DNA from: Mycobacterium mantenii | Lineage (GTDB): Bacteria > Actinomycetota > Actinomycetes > Mycobacteriales > Mycobacteriaceae | Length of the DNA stretch: 64,000 nucleotides | Direction: 5' to 3' | NCBI RefSeq assembly: GCF_010731775.1 | Contig: NZ_AP022590.1 | Coordinates: 62,001 to 126,000 of the forward strand | In this document: piece by piece, positions 1 through 8,086 of the stretch | Position numbering within the stretch: position 1 is the first letter of the stretch | Layout: each line of letters starts with the position of its first letter | Notes under the pieces: model-generated | Told to the model about the DNA's origin: nothing | What the model saw: only the letters and a program-made list of their open reading frames with translations | The model's database searches: none | Position numbers and translations under genes: made by a program

Positions 1-626
1 TCGATCCCGTCGAACAGCCGCGGGTCGGGATCGTCGGGGTTCCACCGTCGCTCGTCATCGCCGCGCGCGTCGTGCCGGACCAGCGCGATGACCCGATGGC
101 CGCCCGTGCGCAGGAAGGCGGTCAACGCCGAGCCGACCAGCCCCGAGGATCCGGTGACTCCGATCGTCATCGGCCGCAGCCCGTTCTCGGCGGCCAGCCG
201 GTGAGCGGCCAGATCGTCGGCCAGCTGCCGGTGCCGGTAGTCGAACATGGGCCGCAGCAGCGAGCCGGGCACCGGGGTGTCGACCCGGTCGATCACCCTG
301 GTGCGGTTGTCACCGAGGTCTTCGAATTCGTGGGTGTGGCGCCAGCGCACGGCAATTCGCGCCGGGAGCGTGGCCAGGCCGTCGCCGCCGATTGTGTCGA
401 CGAAGCGCCGCGGCGGGTCGTAGCCGTCGGGCTGATGGACGGCGACCCAGCGCAGGCCGCCGGGCAGTGCCAGGACAGCGCGCCCGTCCTTGAGCGAATC
501 CGCCTCGCTGACCAGCCGCATGGGTGACCACGGCGGCGAGAGGCGATTGAACGCCCCCGGCCTGGCGTACCAGTCGAAAACGTCGGTGATGGGAGCGTCC
601 ACGACGCTCGAATAGTCCAGACCCAT
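1..626 (-). CDS. SRPBCC / TIGR01777-type epimerase fusion (3' end beyond window)
   Basis: The first 208 codons read from an ATG at 626 leftward off the window edge. Residues 1 to about 145 look like an SRPBCC/START-type hydrophobic-ligand domain (motifs RPGAFNRLSPPW and PMFDYRHRQL). A Rossmann domain then opens with GVTGSSGLVG (156-165), the NAD(P) loop of TIGR01777 SDR epimerases. Such fusions are common in mycobacteria; the substrate is unknown. The start is supported by a TAACGT -10 box ending 6 nt before the ATG, which suggests a leaderless transcript. It lies 20 bp downstream of the glycosyltransferase gene on the same strand, so it could also be read through from that operon. Function beyond the family is not inferable. 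Confidence 0.8.
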   Translation of the reverse strand, partial: MGLDYSSVVDAPITDVFDWYARPGAFNRLSPPWSPMRLVSEADSLKDGRAVLALPGGLRWVAVHQPDGYDPPRRFVDTIGGDGLATLPARIAVRWRHTHEFEDLGDNRTRVIDRVDTPVPGSLLRPMFDYRHRQLADDLAAHRLAAENGLRPMTIGVTGSSGLVGSALTAFLRTGGHRVIALVRHDARGDDERRWNPDDPDPRLFDGI

Positions 627-632
627 CCCTCG

Positions 633-638
633 ACGTTA
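633..638 (-). promoter_or_regulatory. -10 box TAACGT for the epimerase-fusion gene
   Basis: TAACGT on the minus strand, 6 nt before the ATG at 626. This is the spacing expected of a mycobacterial leaderless promoter (TANNNT). It would give the gene its own transcript inside the glucan operon. Confidence 0.45.
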
Positions 639-646
639 GGAACGTG

Positions 647-1891
647 CTAGCGGTTCGGCAAGGCGTGCTCGACGATGGGCAGCCGGGCCTGCGGCTGCCG
701 CACTCCGCGTTTGGCCGACAGATACACCTGCGCGGTCTTGTCGGCCACCGTGTGCCAATCGAAATCCGACGTGAGTCGTTCGCGTGCGGCGTGGGCACGC
801 CGCTGCGCGGCCTGCGGGTCGTCGAGCACGGTGCGCACCGCCGCGGCCAGCCGGGCCACGTCGCGGGGCGGACACGACACACCGGTCCGACCGTTGATCA
901 CCGCCTCACCCAGGCCGCCGATGTTCGACGTCACCAGGGGAGTGCCGGCAGCGGCCGCCTCCAGCGCCACGATCCCGAACGGCTCGTAATGACTGGGCAG
1001 CACCGCAGCGTCGGCGCGATGCAGGACCGCCAGCAGCTCCGCGTGCTGGAGGTGCCCGACGAACCGGATCGCCTTGAGCACCCGGTGTTTACGCGCTTGC
1101 TCGACGAGCCAGCCCTGCTGGGTGCCCTCGCCGGCGATGGTCAGCGTGGTTCCGGGGTGGGTGCGTCTGATCCGCGGCAGCGCGGCGATGACGTCGTGCA
1201 CACCCTTCTCGTATTCCAGCCGGCCCAGGTAGAGCAGTTCGGCCGGCCCGGTGCGTGGCCTGCGCGCGGCGTACGGCCACCGCGCCGTCTCGATGCCGTT
1301 GCAGATCACCGTGATCTCGGCCAGCCCGGGACCGAACAGCTCGGTGATCTCGTCGGCCATCGACGCCGAACACGTGATCAGCGAGTCGGATTCACGCACC
1401 AGCCACGATTCGACCGCATGCACCTGACGGCTGACCACACCGCTGACCCAGCCGGAATGCCGACCGGCTTCGGTGGCATGGATCGTGGAAACCATTGGCG
1501 CATCGTAGAATTGGGCGAGCGCGATCGCCGGGTGGGCCACCAGCCAGTCGTGGGCGTGCACGACGTCGGGCCGCCAGGCCCGGTTGGTGCCCGGCTTCGT
1601 CAGGGGCAGCCCGGCCCGAATCATGGAGTGGCCCATGGCCAGCGTCCAGGCCATCATGTCGGTGCCGAAGGTGAATTCGTGCGGATCCTGCGCGGCCGCG
1701 ATCACCCGGACGCCCTCGCTGATGTGGTCGGACGACGGATGGCTGCGCGGATCGGTCCCGGTGGGTCGGCGGGACAGCACGACGACGTCGTGACCCGCGG
1801 CGGCCAGCGCGGTCGACAGGTGATGCACGTGCCGGCCGAGCCCGCCGATCACCACCGGCGGGTACTCCCACGACACCATCAGGATTTTCAC
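647..1891 (-). CDS. GT4 alpha-glucosyltransferase (Rv3032-like)
   Basis: A 414-residue GT-B glycosyltransferase. It opens with MKILMVSWEYPP and the glycine loop GGLGRHV (16-22). The C-terminal half carries the retaining-GT E-x7-E signature (E303, E311 in EPFGIVALE). It closely matches my recollection of M. tuberculosis Rv3032, an alpha-1,4-glucosyltransferase for methylglucose lipopolysaccharide and capsular/glycogen glucan, using a nucleotide-activated glucose in the cytosol. I chose the GTG at 1891, which leaves 13 bp after the branching-enzyme gene. The longer reading from 1927 would overlap that gene and add a non-conserved stretch. It is the third gene of a methyltransferase, GH57, GT4 operon, so chain elongation, branching and methylation are encoded together. 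Confidence 0.93.
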   Translation of the reverse strand: MKILMVSWEYPPVVIGGLGRHVHHLSTALAAAGHDVVVLSRRPTGTDPRSHPSSDHISEGVRVIAAAQDPHEFTFGTDMMAWTLAMGHSMIRAGLPLTKPGTNRAWRPDVVHAHDWLVAHPAIALAQFYDAPMVSTIHATEAGRHSGWVSGVVSRQVHAVESWLVRESDSLITCSASMADEITELFGPGLAEITVICNGIETARWPYAARRPRTGPAELLYLGRLEYEKGVHDVIAALPRIRRTHPGTTLTIAGEGTQQGWLVEQARKHRVLKAIRFVGHLQHAELLAVLHRADAAVLPSHYEPFGIVALEAAAAGTPLVTSNIGGLGEAVINGRTGVSCPPRDVARLAAAVRTVLDDPQAAQRRAHAARERLTSDFDWHTVADKTAQVYLSAKRGVRQPQARLPIVEHALPNR

Positions 1892-1904
1892 GCCGCGGCC
1901 CGCC

Positions 1905-3497
1905 TCATCGGGGCAGCCTGCGGGCATCGAGGGCGCCGAACAGGCCGTCGGCGCGGTTCCATCCTGCGGCCAGCCGCTGCGCGGTGTCGCGCCGGCCGGA
2001 CGCGAGCGCGTCGGCGATTTCGCGGGTGGCGTGCGCGTGCAGATGGGCGCGGTAGCGGGCGTAGTCGGCGGCCGAATCCTTGCTCACCATGAACGGCCAG
2101 TCGCTGGAGACGGTCAGCAGCGTTTCGCGCAGGATCTGATCGGCGACGTGGTCGCGGGGGATGGGCCCGTCCAGCGACGCCGTCTGGGACAGCGCCTTGT
2201 CGACGGTGCCCAGTGCCAGATCGACCACTTCGCCGTTCAGCGCGACCAGGTCGGCGACCTGGTCGCCGGCCCACACCTGCCAGTCCTTCCCCGAACCCCA
2301 CGAGCTGGGGGGCAGGGCCACCGGGTTCCCGACGAAGCCGTCGGCGATCGCGTCGCCCAGCGTGCCCACCCGAACCCCCGCCTCGGGCAGGGCCCGCAGC
2401 ACCCGCTCCAGCCACGTCGGGCCCTCGTACCACCAGTGGCCGAACAGCTCGGTGTCGAAGGCGGCGATCACATGGGCGGGTCGCCCGATGCGCTCGGACT
2501 CCGAGATCAGGCGGTTGCGGACCACGTCGACGAAGTCGGCGACGTGCACGTCGACCGCGTGGTCGGCGCGCTCGGGATCGTAGGGCGCCTTGTCTTCCGA
2601 GGACACGTTGCGGCCCGTCACCCTTGCCGGCTTGAGGCCGGTGAGGTGGTCATAGGTGTGGAAGTCGCGGTACGCGGCGTGCCCGGGATAGCCGGATTTC
2701 GGTGACCACACCCGGTAGCTGACCAGCAGATCGCGCCCGAACGCCACCACGTCGGTGTCGCCAACGGGCCGGCCCAGCGCGGTGTCGCCGTGCAGCGACG
2801 GACCGTCGACCATGAAATGGGTGACGCCCGCGGCGGAGTAGTCGTGCTCCATGCCGGGCGCGTAGGCGCATTCGGGCGCCCAGATCCCGCCCGGGCCTCG
2901 CCCCTTTCGCGCCCCTAGGCGGTGCGCGGCGTCGGCCAGGCCCTCGCGCAGTGCGAATTCGCGCAGCCGCGGCGCCAGCAACGGTTGGAAGGGGTGGGCG
3001 AGTGGGCCGCCGAGCAGTTCCACCGTGCCGGCGTCGAGCAGGCCGCGCAGCAGCGGGCTGCCGCCGTGCCGCCACAGCGTGGCGAAGTCCTGCAGGGCCC
3101 GTTCCGCTACGGCGGATTCACGAATTCCCAAGGCGCGCAACGCTTCCGGCGTGCACGACGAGTAGCCGGCCGACTTCGAGCGGGGAGCTGACCGCACGCT
3201 GGTGGCTTCCAGGCCACGCAACCGCCAGTTCGCCAGCCAGTGATGCATGCCGTCCAGGCAGTACGGGTCGTCGAGCTGCGCGTTCACCACCGGCGTGACG
3301 CCCAGCGTGATCAGGCTCCGGCGGTCCTCGCCGGCCAAGGTGCGCAGCACGCGCATCAGCGGCAGGTAGGCCGCCGCCCAGGATTGATACAGCCATTCCT
3401 CGCCGACCGGCCAGCGGCCGTGGTGGGCCAGCCAGGGCAGGTGGGTGTGCAAAACCAGGGTGAAGAGGCCGGGAACCCGGTTCTGCGCGGTGCTCAC
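1905..3497 (-). CDS. GH57 1,4-alpha-glucan branching enzyme (Rv3031-like)
   Basis: A 530-residue glycoside hydrolase family 57 protein. HTHLPW lies at 17-22. The probable nucleophile Glu209 is in GIWAPEC (204-210), and the acid/base Asp348 is in AFDTELFGHWW (346-356). GH57 branching enzymes cleave an alpha-1,4 glucan and transfer the segment to form an alpha-1,6 branch. In mycobacteria this homologue is linked to methylglucose lipopolysaccharide. The start is the GTG at 3495-3497, whose GTGA overlaps the stop of the upstream methyltransferase by 4 bp, indicating translational coupling. Longer in-frame readings to 3632 run inside the methyltransferase gene and are shadow sequence. Confidence 0.92.
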   Translation of the reverse strand: MSTAQNRVPGLFTLVLHTHLPWLAHHGRWPVGEEWLYQSWAAAYLPLMRVLRTLAGEDRRSLITLGVTPVVNAQLDDPYCLDGMHHWLANWRLRGLEATSVRSAPRSKSAGYSSCTPEALRALGIRESAVAERALQDFATLWRHGGSPLLRGLLDAGTVELLGGPLAHPFQPLLAPRLREFALREGLADAAHRLGARKGRGPGGIWAPECAYAPGMEHDYSAAGVTHFMVDGPSLHGDTALGRPVGDTDVVAFGRDLLVSYRVWSPKSGYPGHAAYRDFHTYDHLTGLKPARVTGRNVSSEDKAPYDPERADHAVDVHVADFVDVVRNRLISESERIGRPAHVIAAFDTELFGHWWYEGPTWLERVLRALPEAGVRVGTLGDAIADGFVGNPVALPPSSWGSGKDWQVWAGDQVADLVALNGEVVDLALGTVDKALSQTASLDGPIPRDHVADQILRETLLTVSSDWPFMVSKDSAADYARYRAHLHAHATREIADALASGRRDTAQRLAAGWNRADGLFGALDARRLPR

Positions 3498-4327
3498 GGC
3501 GCTACCGCGATCGCGATCAGGTCGAGGCTGTCGTCGATGTGGTGGCCGGTGCCCGCACCCACGCCCGCCTCGACCAGGTCGAAGTCCGCGGTGGTGACCG
3601 CGGCGACGTCGGCCGCCAGCTCCGGCGGCCACGGTGCCCCGGGGTCAGCGGCCATTGCGCACTGGATCTGCGCGTCGATGATCGAGCCGCCGTGCCGGGC
3701 GTCCATCGCGCGCAGCCGCGGCCCGTGGAACAGGCCGCTGATCGACACGTCGGCGAAGCCGCCGTCGACGAGCAGCTGGGTCAGCTCGGCCGCGTTGAGT
3801 TCCCGGGTGTGGAAGGGGTTGATCGGGGTGTCGCGGCCCGGCGAGAAGGTGATGCGGTTGGGCGTGGACATCATCAGCAGCCCCGACGGCCGCAGCACCC
3901 GGGCGCATTCGACGACGAACTGTGTTTGGTCCCACAGATGTTCGATCACCTGGAAGTTGACCACAATATCCACCGACGCGTTGGGCAGCGGCAGCCGTGC
4001 GAGGTTCGCCTGCATGACGTCGACCCGGGGGTAGCGGCTGCGGACATGGGCCACCGCGGCTTCGTCGTAGTCCACGGCGATGACGCGGCGGGCGACGCCG
4101 GAAATCAGGTCGGCGCCGTAGCCCTCGCCGCAGCCGGCCTCGAGGACGTCGGCATCCACGCATCGCTCGGCGAGTCGCTGGTAGACGACCTCGTGGCGGC
4201 GGAACCAGTAGTTCTCGATGTCCAAACCGGGGATGGTGCGCTCACCCGTCAGCATCATCACCGCGTCACCCGCCGGCGCGGTGTCGCCGGGGGTGTGCTG
4301 CGGGACGTCAGGGACGAGTGCGCTCAT
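3494..4327 (-). CDS. SAM-dependent methyltransferase (Rv3030-like)
   Basis: A 277-residue class I methyltransferase. Motif I is EAGCGEGYG (63-71), followed by the acidic IAVDYDE strand. The protein matches Rv3030 of M. tuberculosis, associated with O-methylation of methylglucose lipopolysaccharide. It is the first gene of the operon and overlaps the GH57 gene by 4 bp. The ATG at 4327 lies 9 nt after a TAGCCT -10 box on the minus strand (4337-4342), so the transcript would have almost no leader. It is divergent from fixA across a 227-bp spacer. Confidence 0.9.
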   Translation of the reverse strand: MSALVPDVPQHTPGDTAPAGDAVMMLTGERTIPGLDIENYWFRRHEVVYQRLAERCVDADVLEAGCGEGYGADLISGVARRVIAVDYDEAAVAHVRSRYPRVDVMQANLARLPLPNASVDIVVNFQVIEHLWDQTQFVVECARVLRPSGLLMMSTPNRITFSPGRDTPINPFHTRELNAAELTQLLVDGGFADVSISGLFHGPRLRAMDARHGGSIIDAQIQCAMAADPGAPWPPELAADVAAVTTADFDLVEAGVGAGTGHHIDDSLDLIAIAVAP

Positions 4328-4336
4328 TGCATAGGC

Positions 4337-4342
4337 AGGCTA
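4337..4342 (-). promoter_or_regulatory. -10 box for the glucan/MGLP operon
   Basis: TAGCCT on the minus strand, 9 nt before the ATG at 4327. It fits a leaderless or near-leaderless promoter. Confidence 0.4.
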
Positions 4343-4456
4343 ACGCGAAGTGTCGGATTCGCGAACCGGGGAAGCGGGCCCCCGCTTGTGAGGCGGCGGA
4401 CGGGCTGCAAGAACGTGCACTACGACCAGCTATGGTGTGAATGCATACCGCACAAA

Positions 4457-4472
4457 GTTACCGGGTAGTAAC
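4457..4472. promoter_or_regulatory. Palindrome GTTAC-N6-GTAAC in the fixA upstream region
   Basis: GTTAC and GTAAC arms of 5 bp are separated by CGGGTA, about 85 bp before fixA and in the spacer shared with the divergent methyltransferase. It looks like a dimeric repressor site. The regulator is not identifiable from the sequence. Confidence 0.35.
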
Positions 4473-4554
4473 ACGGCTGTGCGTTGCGAAAACGCGTACC
4501 GAGGTTTCGTAGCCGATTGCTGCGAGCCCCCTTCGAGGAGGACGAACCACACTC

Positions 4555-5346
4555 ATGACGAACATCGTGGTCCTGATCAAGCAGGTCCCAGACACCTGGT
4601 CGGAGCGCAAGCTCACTGACGGCGATTACACGTTGGACCGTGAGGCCGCCGACGCGGTGCTGGACGAGATCAACGAGCGCGCCGTCGAAGAGGCCTTGCA
4701 GATCCGCGAGCGCGAGGGCGGCGAGGGCTCGGTGACCGTGCTGACCGCAGGCCCCGAGCGCGCGACCGAGGCCATCCGCAAGGCGCTGTCGATGGGCGCC
4801 GACAAGGCCGTCCACCTCAAGGACGACGGCATGCACGGTTCCGACGTGGTCCAGACCGGGTGGGCCCTGGCGCGTGCACTGGGCACCATCGAGGGCACCG
4901 AGCTGGTCATCGCCGGCAACGAGGCCACCGACGGCACCGGCGGTGCGGTTCCGGCCGTCATCGCCGAATACCTGGGCTTGCCGCAGCTCACGCACGTGCG
5001 CAAGCTCTCCATCGAGGGCGACAAGGTCACCGGCGAGCGGGAGACCGACGAGGGCGTGTTCACCCTCGAGGCCACCCTGCCCGCGGTGGTCAGCGTCACC
5101 GAGAAGATCAACGAGCCGCGCTTCCCCTCCTTCAAGGGCATCATGGCCGCCAAGAAGAAAGAGGTCACGGTGCTGACCCTCGCCGAGATCGGCGTCGAGA
5201 GCGACGAGGTCGGGCTGGAAAACGCCGGCTCGACCGTGCTGTCGTCGACGCCCAAGCCGCCGAAGACCGCGGGTGAGAAGGTCACCGACGAGGGCGAGGG
5301 CGGTAACGACGTCGCCAAGTACCTGGTTGCCCAGAAGATCATCTGA
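4555..5346 (+). CDS. fixA: Electron transfer flavoprotein beta subunit FixA/EtfB
   Basis: A 263-residue ETF beta subunit with the family opening NIVVLIKQVPDTW and the signature EATLPAVVSVTEKINEPRFP near residues 176-195. With FixB it forms the soluble FAD/AMP heterodimer that accepts electrons from acyl-CoA dehydrogenases and passes them to the membrane ETF:quinone oxidoreductase. A strong GAGGAGG lies upstream, but 13 nt separate it from the ATG, which is longer than usual; no closer in-frame start exists. fixB follows after 35 bp in the same direction. Confidence 0.95.
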   Translation: MTNIVVLIKQVPDTWSERKLTDGDYTLDREAADAVLDEINERAVEEALQIREREGGEGSVTVLTAGPERATEAIRKALSMGADKAVHLKDDGMHGSDVVQTGWALARALGTIEGTELVIAGNEATDGTGGAVPAVIAEYLGLPQLTHVRKLSIEGDKVTGERETDEGVFTLEATLPAVVSVTEKINEPRFPSFKGIMAAKKKEVTVLTLAEIGVESDEVGLENAGSTVLSSTPKPPKTAGEKVTDEGEGGNDVAKYLVAQKII

Positions 5347-5381
5347 CCCGATTCCCGAAGACGAGAAGAGCGAGATAACCC

Positions 5382-6338
5382 ATGGCTGAAGTATTGGTGC
5401 TCGTCGAGCACACCGAAGGTGCGCTGAAGAAGGTCACCTCCGAACTGATCACCGCCGCCCGCGCGCTGGGCGAGCCCGCCGCCGTCGTGGTCGGCGCTCC
5501 CGGGACCGCCGCGCCCCTAGTCGACGGGCTCAAGGAGGCCGGCGCCGCCAAGATCTACGTCGCCGAGTCCGACGACGTCGACAAATACCTGATCACTCCG
5601 GTGGTCGACGTGCTGGCCTCGCTCGCCGAGTCCAACTCGCCCGCCGCGGTGATCCTGTCCGCCAACGCCGACGGCAAGGAGATCGCCGGCCGGCTGGCGG
5701 CCCGCATCGGTTCGGGCCTGCTGGTCGACGTGGTCGACGTCAAGGAAGGCAACAAGGCGACCTACTCCATCTTCGGTGGCGCGTTCACCGTGGAGGCGCA
5801 GGCCAACGGCGACACCCCGGTGATCACGGTGCGCGCCGGCGCGATCGACGCCGAGCCGCAGGCCGGCGCCGGCGAAGAGGTCAAGGTCGACGTCCCGGCC
5901 CCCGCCGAGAACGCCACCAAGATCACCGCCCGCGAGCCCGCGGTCGCCGGCGATCGTCCGGAACTGACCGAGGCCACCATCGTCGTCTCCGGTGGTCGCG
6001 GTGTCGGCAGCGCGGAGAACTTCAGCGTCGTCGAGGAGCTGGCCGACTCGCTGGGCGCGGCCGTCGGTGCGTCGCGCGCCGCCGTCGACTCCGGCTACTA
6101 CCCGGGCCAGTTCCAGGTGGGCCAGACCGGTAAGACGGTCTCGCCGCAGCTCTACATCGCGCTGGGCATCTCCGGTGCCATCCAGCACCGCGCGGGCATG
6201 CAGACGTCCAAGACGATCATCGCGGTCAACAAGGACGAAGAGGCGCCCATCTTCGAGATCGCCGACTACGGCGTGGTGGGCGACCTGTTCAAGGTCGCCC
6301 CGCAGCTGACCGAGGCGATCAAGACACGCAAGGGCTGA
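5382..6338 (+). CDS. fixB: Electron transfer flavoprotein alpha subunit FixB/EtfA
   Basis: A 318-residue ETF alpha subunit. The N-terminal Rossmann-like domain is followed by the FAD-binding C-terminal domain with SGGRGVGS (203-210), GQTGKTVSP (247-255) and GISGAIQH (262-269), which contact FAD. It is the partner of FixA in electron transfer from fatty acid beta-oxidation. The operon ends in a 21-bp-stem hairpin starting 11 bp after the stop codon. Confidence 0.95.
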   Translation: MAEVLVLVEHTEGALKKVTSELITAARALGEPAAVVVGAPGTAAPLVDGLKEAGAAKIYVAESDDVDKYLITPVVDVLASLAESNSPAAVILSANADGKEIAGRLAARIGSGLLVDVVDVKEGNKATYSIFGGAFTVEAQANGDTPVITVRAGAIDAEPQAGAGEEVKVDVPAPAENATKITAREPAVAGDRPELTEATIVVSGGRGVGSAENFSVVEELADSLGAAVGASRAAVDSGYYPGQFQVGQTGKTVSPQLYIALGISGAIQHRAGMQTSKTIIAVNKDEEAPIFEIADYGVVGDLFKVAPQLTEAIKTRKG

Positions 6339-6348
6339 GTTTCTCGGC

Positions 6349-6390
6349 CGCAAAGCGCCCCCGGCACCGCGGTGCCGGGGGCGCTTTGCG
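6349..6390. terminator. Perfect 21-bp inverted repeat after fixB
   Basis: The arms 6349-6369 and 6370-6390 are perfectly complementary with no spacer (core CCCCCGGCACCG / CGGTGCCGGGGG). They lie between the convergent fixB and SRPBCC genes. No U-tract follows, as is usual for mycobacterial hairpin terminators. It is probably bidirectional. Confidence 0.75.
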
Positions 6391-6470
6391 TATCCAGTCC
6401 GGCTCCGGCTTCCGGCGTACCACGGCCCACTCGTGTCACACCGGCACCGTCTCTGCACCATGAACCCAAT

Positions 6471-6506
6471 TCACAATCCGCTAGCACCCGCGCTAGCGGA
6501 TTGTGA
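6471..6506. terminator. Second hairpin, TCACAATCCGCTAGC arms
   Basis: A 15-bp perfect inverted repeat (6471-6485 and 6492-6506) with a 6-nt loop. Weaker complementary GAACCCA/TGGGTTC segments lie outside it. It sits about 40 bp past the stop of the minus-strand SRPBCC gene, and so may terminate that gene. Confidence 0.6.
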
Positions 6507-6545
6507 AGTCGCACATGGGTTCTCGGACTCGGCTGTCGGCGCGCG

Positions 6546-6926
6546 CTAGCCGCCGGTCAGCATTGCGTCGATGCGGCGCACGGCGACGGAGCACACCGTC
6601 AGGTAGGGAGCGGACCACCACGGCACCGCGATGCTCACCCGCGCGCCGCCGCCCACCGGGTCCACCCGGTGCCGGGTCGCCGGCACACCGGCCACTTTCC
6701 ACGCCCAGTGGCGGCCCGGCTCGAACTCGGTGACCTCGAACGGAACCGCGACCAGCAGGGAGGTCTGCACGGTGCCGGTCGCGTGCAGACCCAGCTCGGT
6801 GTGCGGCCGGTCGAGCCGGGCCCGCCGAATCGTCGGACCCCACTTCGGCCACGCGTCCAGGTCGACCAGCAATTCCCACACCGCCGCGGGCGGTGCCGCG
6901 ATCGTGCGATCGGCGGTCAGCATCAC
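6546..6926 (-). CDS. SRPBCC (polyketide cyclase/START-like) family protein
   Basis: A protein of about 126 residues with an SRPBCC fold: opening LTADRTIAAPPAAVWELLVD, a WPKWGPTI helix-strand, and a C-terminal amphipathic helix after PWWSAPYL. The family binds hydrophobic ligands; the ligand here is unknown. Translation may begin at the GTG at 6926 or the next codon, an ATG at 6923. The gene is convergent with fixB and divergent from the OlsB-like gene. Confidence 0.75.
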   Translation of the reverse strand: MMLTADRTIAAPPAAVWELLVDLDAWPKWGPTIRRARLDRPHTELGLHATGTVQTSLLVAVPFEVTEFEPGRHWAWKVAGVPATRHRVDPVGGGARVSIAVPWWSAPYLTVCSVAVRRIDAMLTGG

Positions 6927-7222
6927 GGAGCGGCCTGCCCGAGCCGGAGCTGCTGGTTGATGACTTCGTCGAGATCGGTGGGCCGCCGAAGGCCCGCCCG
7001 CCGGTGCCGGGGTGCGGTCGCTCCGGCGGGTGGGCAGCGCGTCAGCGGTCCGGGTCGCAACATGAGGGCGGCATACCCGAAATGGCGTCGTTCGATCCCG
7101 GCCGAGCGCGCCGCCGCCGGGCTTTTGCGGCGGCCTCGTATCGATATTTCGTCATCTCACGTGCACCGACACGTCACAGCGTCGATGCCGACTAGCTCAT
7201 CGACTACGCCACGTTGGGGTTC
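6927..7222. other. 296-bp divergent spacer, no gene seen
   Basis: Between the SRPBCC and acyltransferase genes. Short open frames exist on both strands, but none has a recognisable domain or ribosome-binding site. A small hairpin (GCCGCCG 7113-7119, CGGCGGC 7128-7134) is the only structure I see. Promoters for both flanking genes presumably lie here. Confidence 0.4.
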
Positions 7223-8086
7223 ATGAGCATTGCTTCTGTCCTCATACCCAGCGACAAGCCGAGCGGTGTGGCGGCCGGCTCCTCGGCCGCACCGCGCTAC
7301 TCCCTGTTGTTGTCCACCGACCCCGGCATGATCGAGGCGGCGCAACGACTCCGATACGACGTGTTCACCAGCACTCCCGGCTTCGCGCTGCCGGTCGCTG
7401 ACGACGAGCGGCGGGATGCCGACAGGTTCGACGAGTTCTGCGACCACCTGCTGGTGCGCGACGACGACACCGGTGAGCTGGTCGGTTGCTACCGCATGCT
7501 GGCGCCGGCTGGGGCCATCGCGGCGGGCGGGCTCTACACCGCCACCGAGTTCGACATCCGCGCGCTCGACCCGCTGCGGCCGTCCCTGGTGGAGATGGGG
7601 CGCGCCGCGGTGCGCGACGGGCATCGCAACGGTGGCGTCGTGCTGTTGATGTGGGCGGGAATCCTGGCCTACCTGGACCGCTACGGCTACGACTACGTGA
7701 CCGGATGCGTGTCGGTGCCCATCGGCGGCGAATCCGACGCTCAGGTACCGGGCAGCCAGCTGCGCGGCGTCCGCGACTTCATCCTGAGCCGGCACGCCGC
7801 ACCCCCGGAATACCGGGTCTACCCGCACCGCCCGGTGGTGGTCGACGGGACGCGGCTCGACGACATCGCGCCGTCCGCGCGGCCCTCGGTCCCCGCGCTG
7901 ATGCGCGGTTACCTGCGGCTGGGCGCCCAGGTGTGCGGCGAACCCGCGCACGACCCGGATTTCGGGGTCGGTGATTTCTGCGTCCTGCTGGACAAGGCGC
8001 ACGCCGACACCCGATATCTCAAACGACTCCGATCGGTGTCCACCGTTGCCGAGCTGGCCGACGGAACGGCGGGTTGCGAGCGATGA
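7223..8086 (+). CDS. OlsB-like GNAT N-acyltransferase (Rv3027c-like)
   Basis: A 287-residue protein of the ornithine N-acyltransferase (OlsB, Acetyltransf_5) type: RYDVF at 44-48, a DEFCDHLLVRDD segment near 70-81, and VEMGRAAVR at 123-131. OlsB enzymes move a 3-hydroxyacyl group from ACP to the alpha-amine of ornithine; here donor and acceptor are inferred only from family. I prefer the ATG at 7223; an upstream TTG at 7214 is possible. Its stop overlaps the ATG of the PlsC-like acyltransferase (ATGA). This N-acyl/O-acyl gene pair resembles olsB-olsA, which together make an aminolipid. Confidence 0.72.
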   Translation: MSIASVLIPSDKPSGVAAGSSAAPRYSLLLSTDPGMIEAAQRLRYDVFTSTPGFALPVADDERRDADRFDEFCDHLLVRDDDTGELVGCYRMLAPAGAIAAGGLYTATEFDIRALDPLRPSLVEMGRAAVRDGHRNGGVVLLMWAGILAYLDRYGYDYVTGCVSVPIGGESDAQVPGSQLRGVRDFILSRHAAPPEYRVYPHRPVVVDGTRLDDIAPSARPSVPALMRGYLRLGAQVCGEPAHDPDFGVGDFCVLLDKAHADTRYLKRLRSVSTVAELADGTAGCER

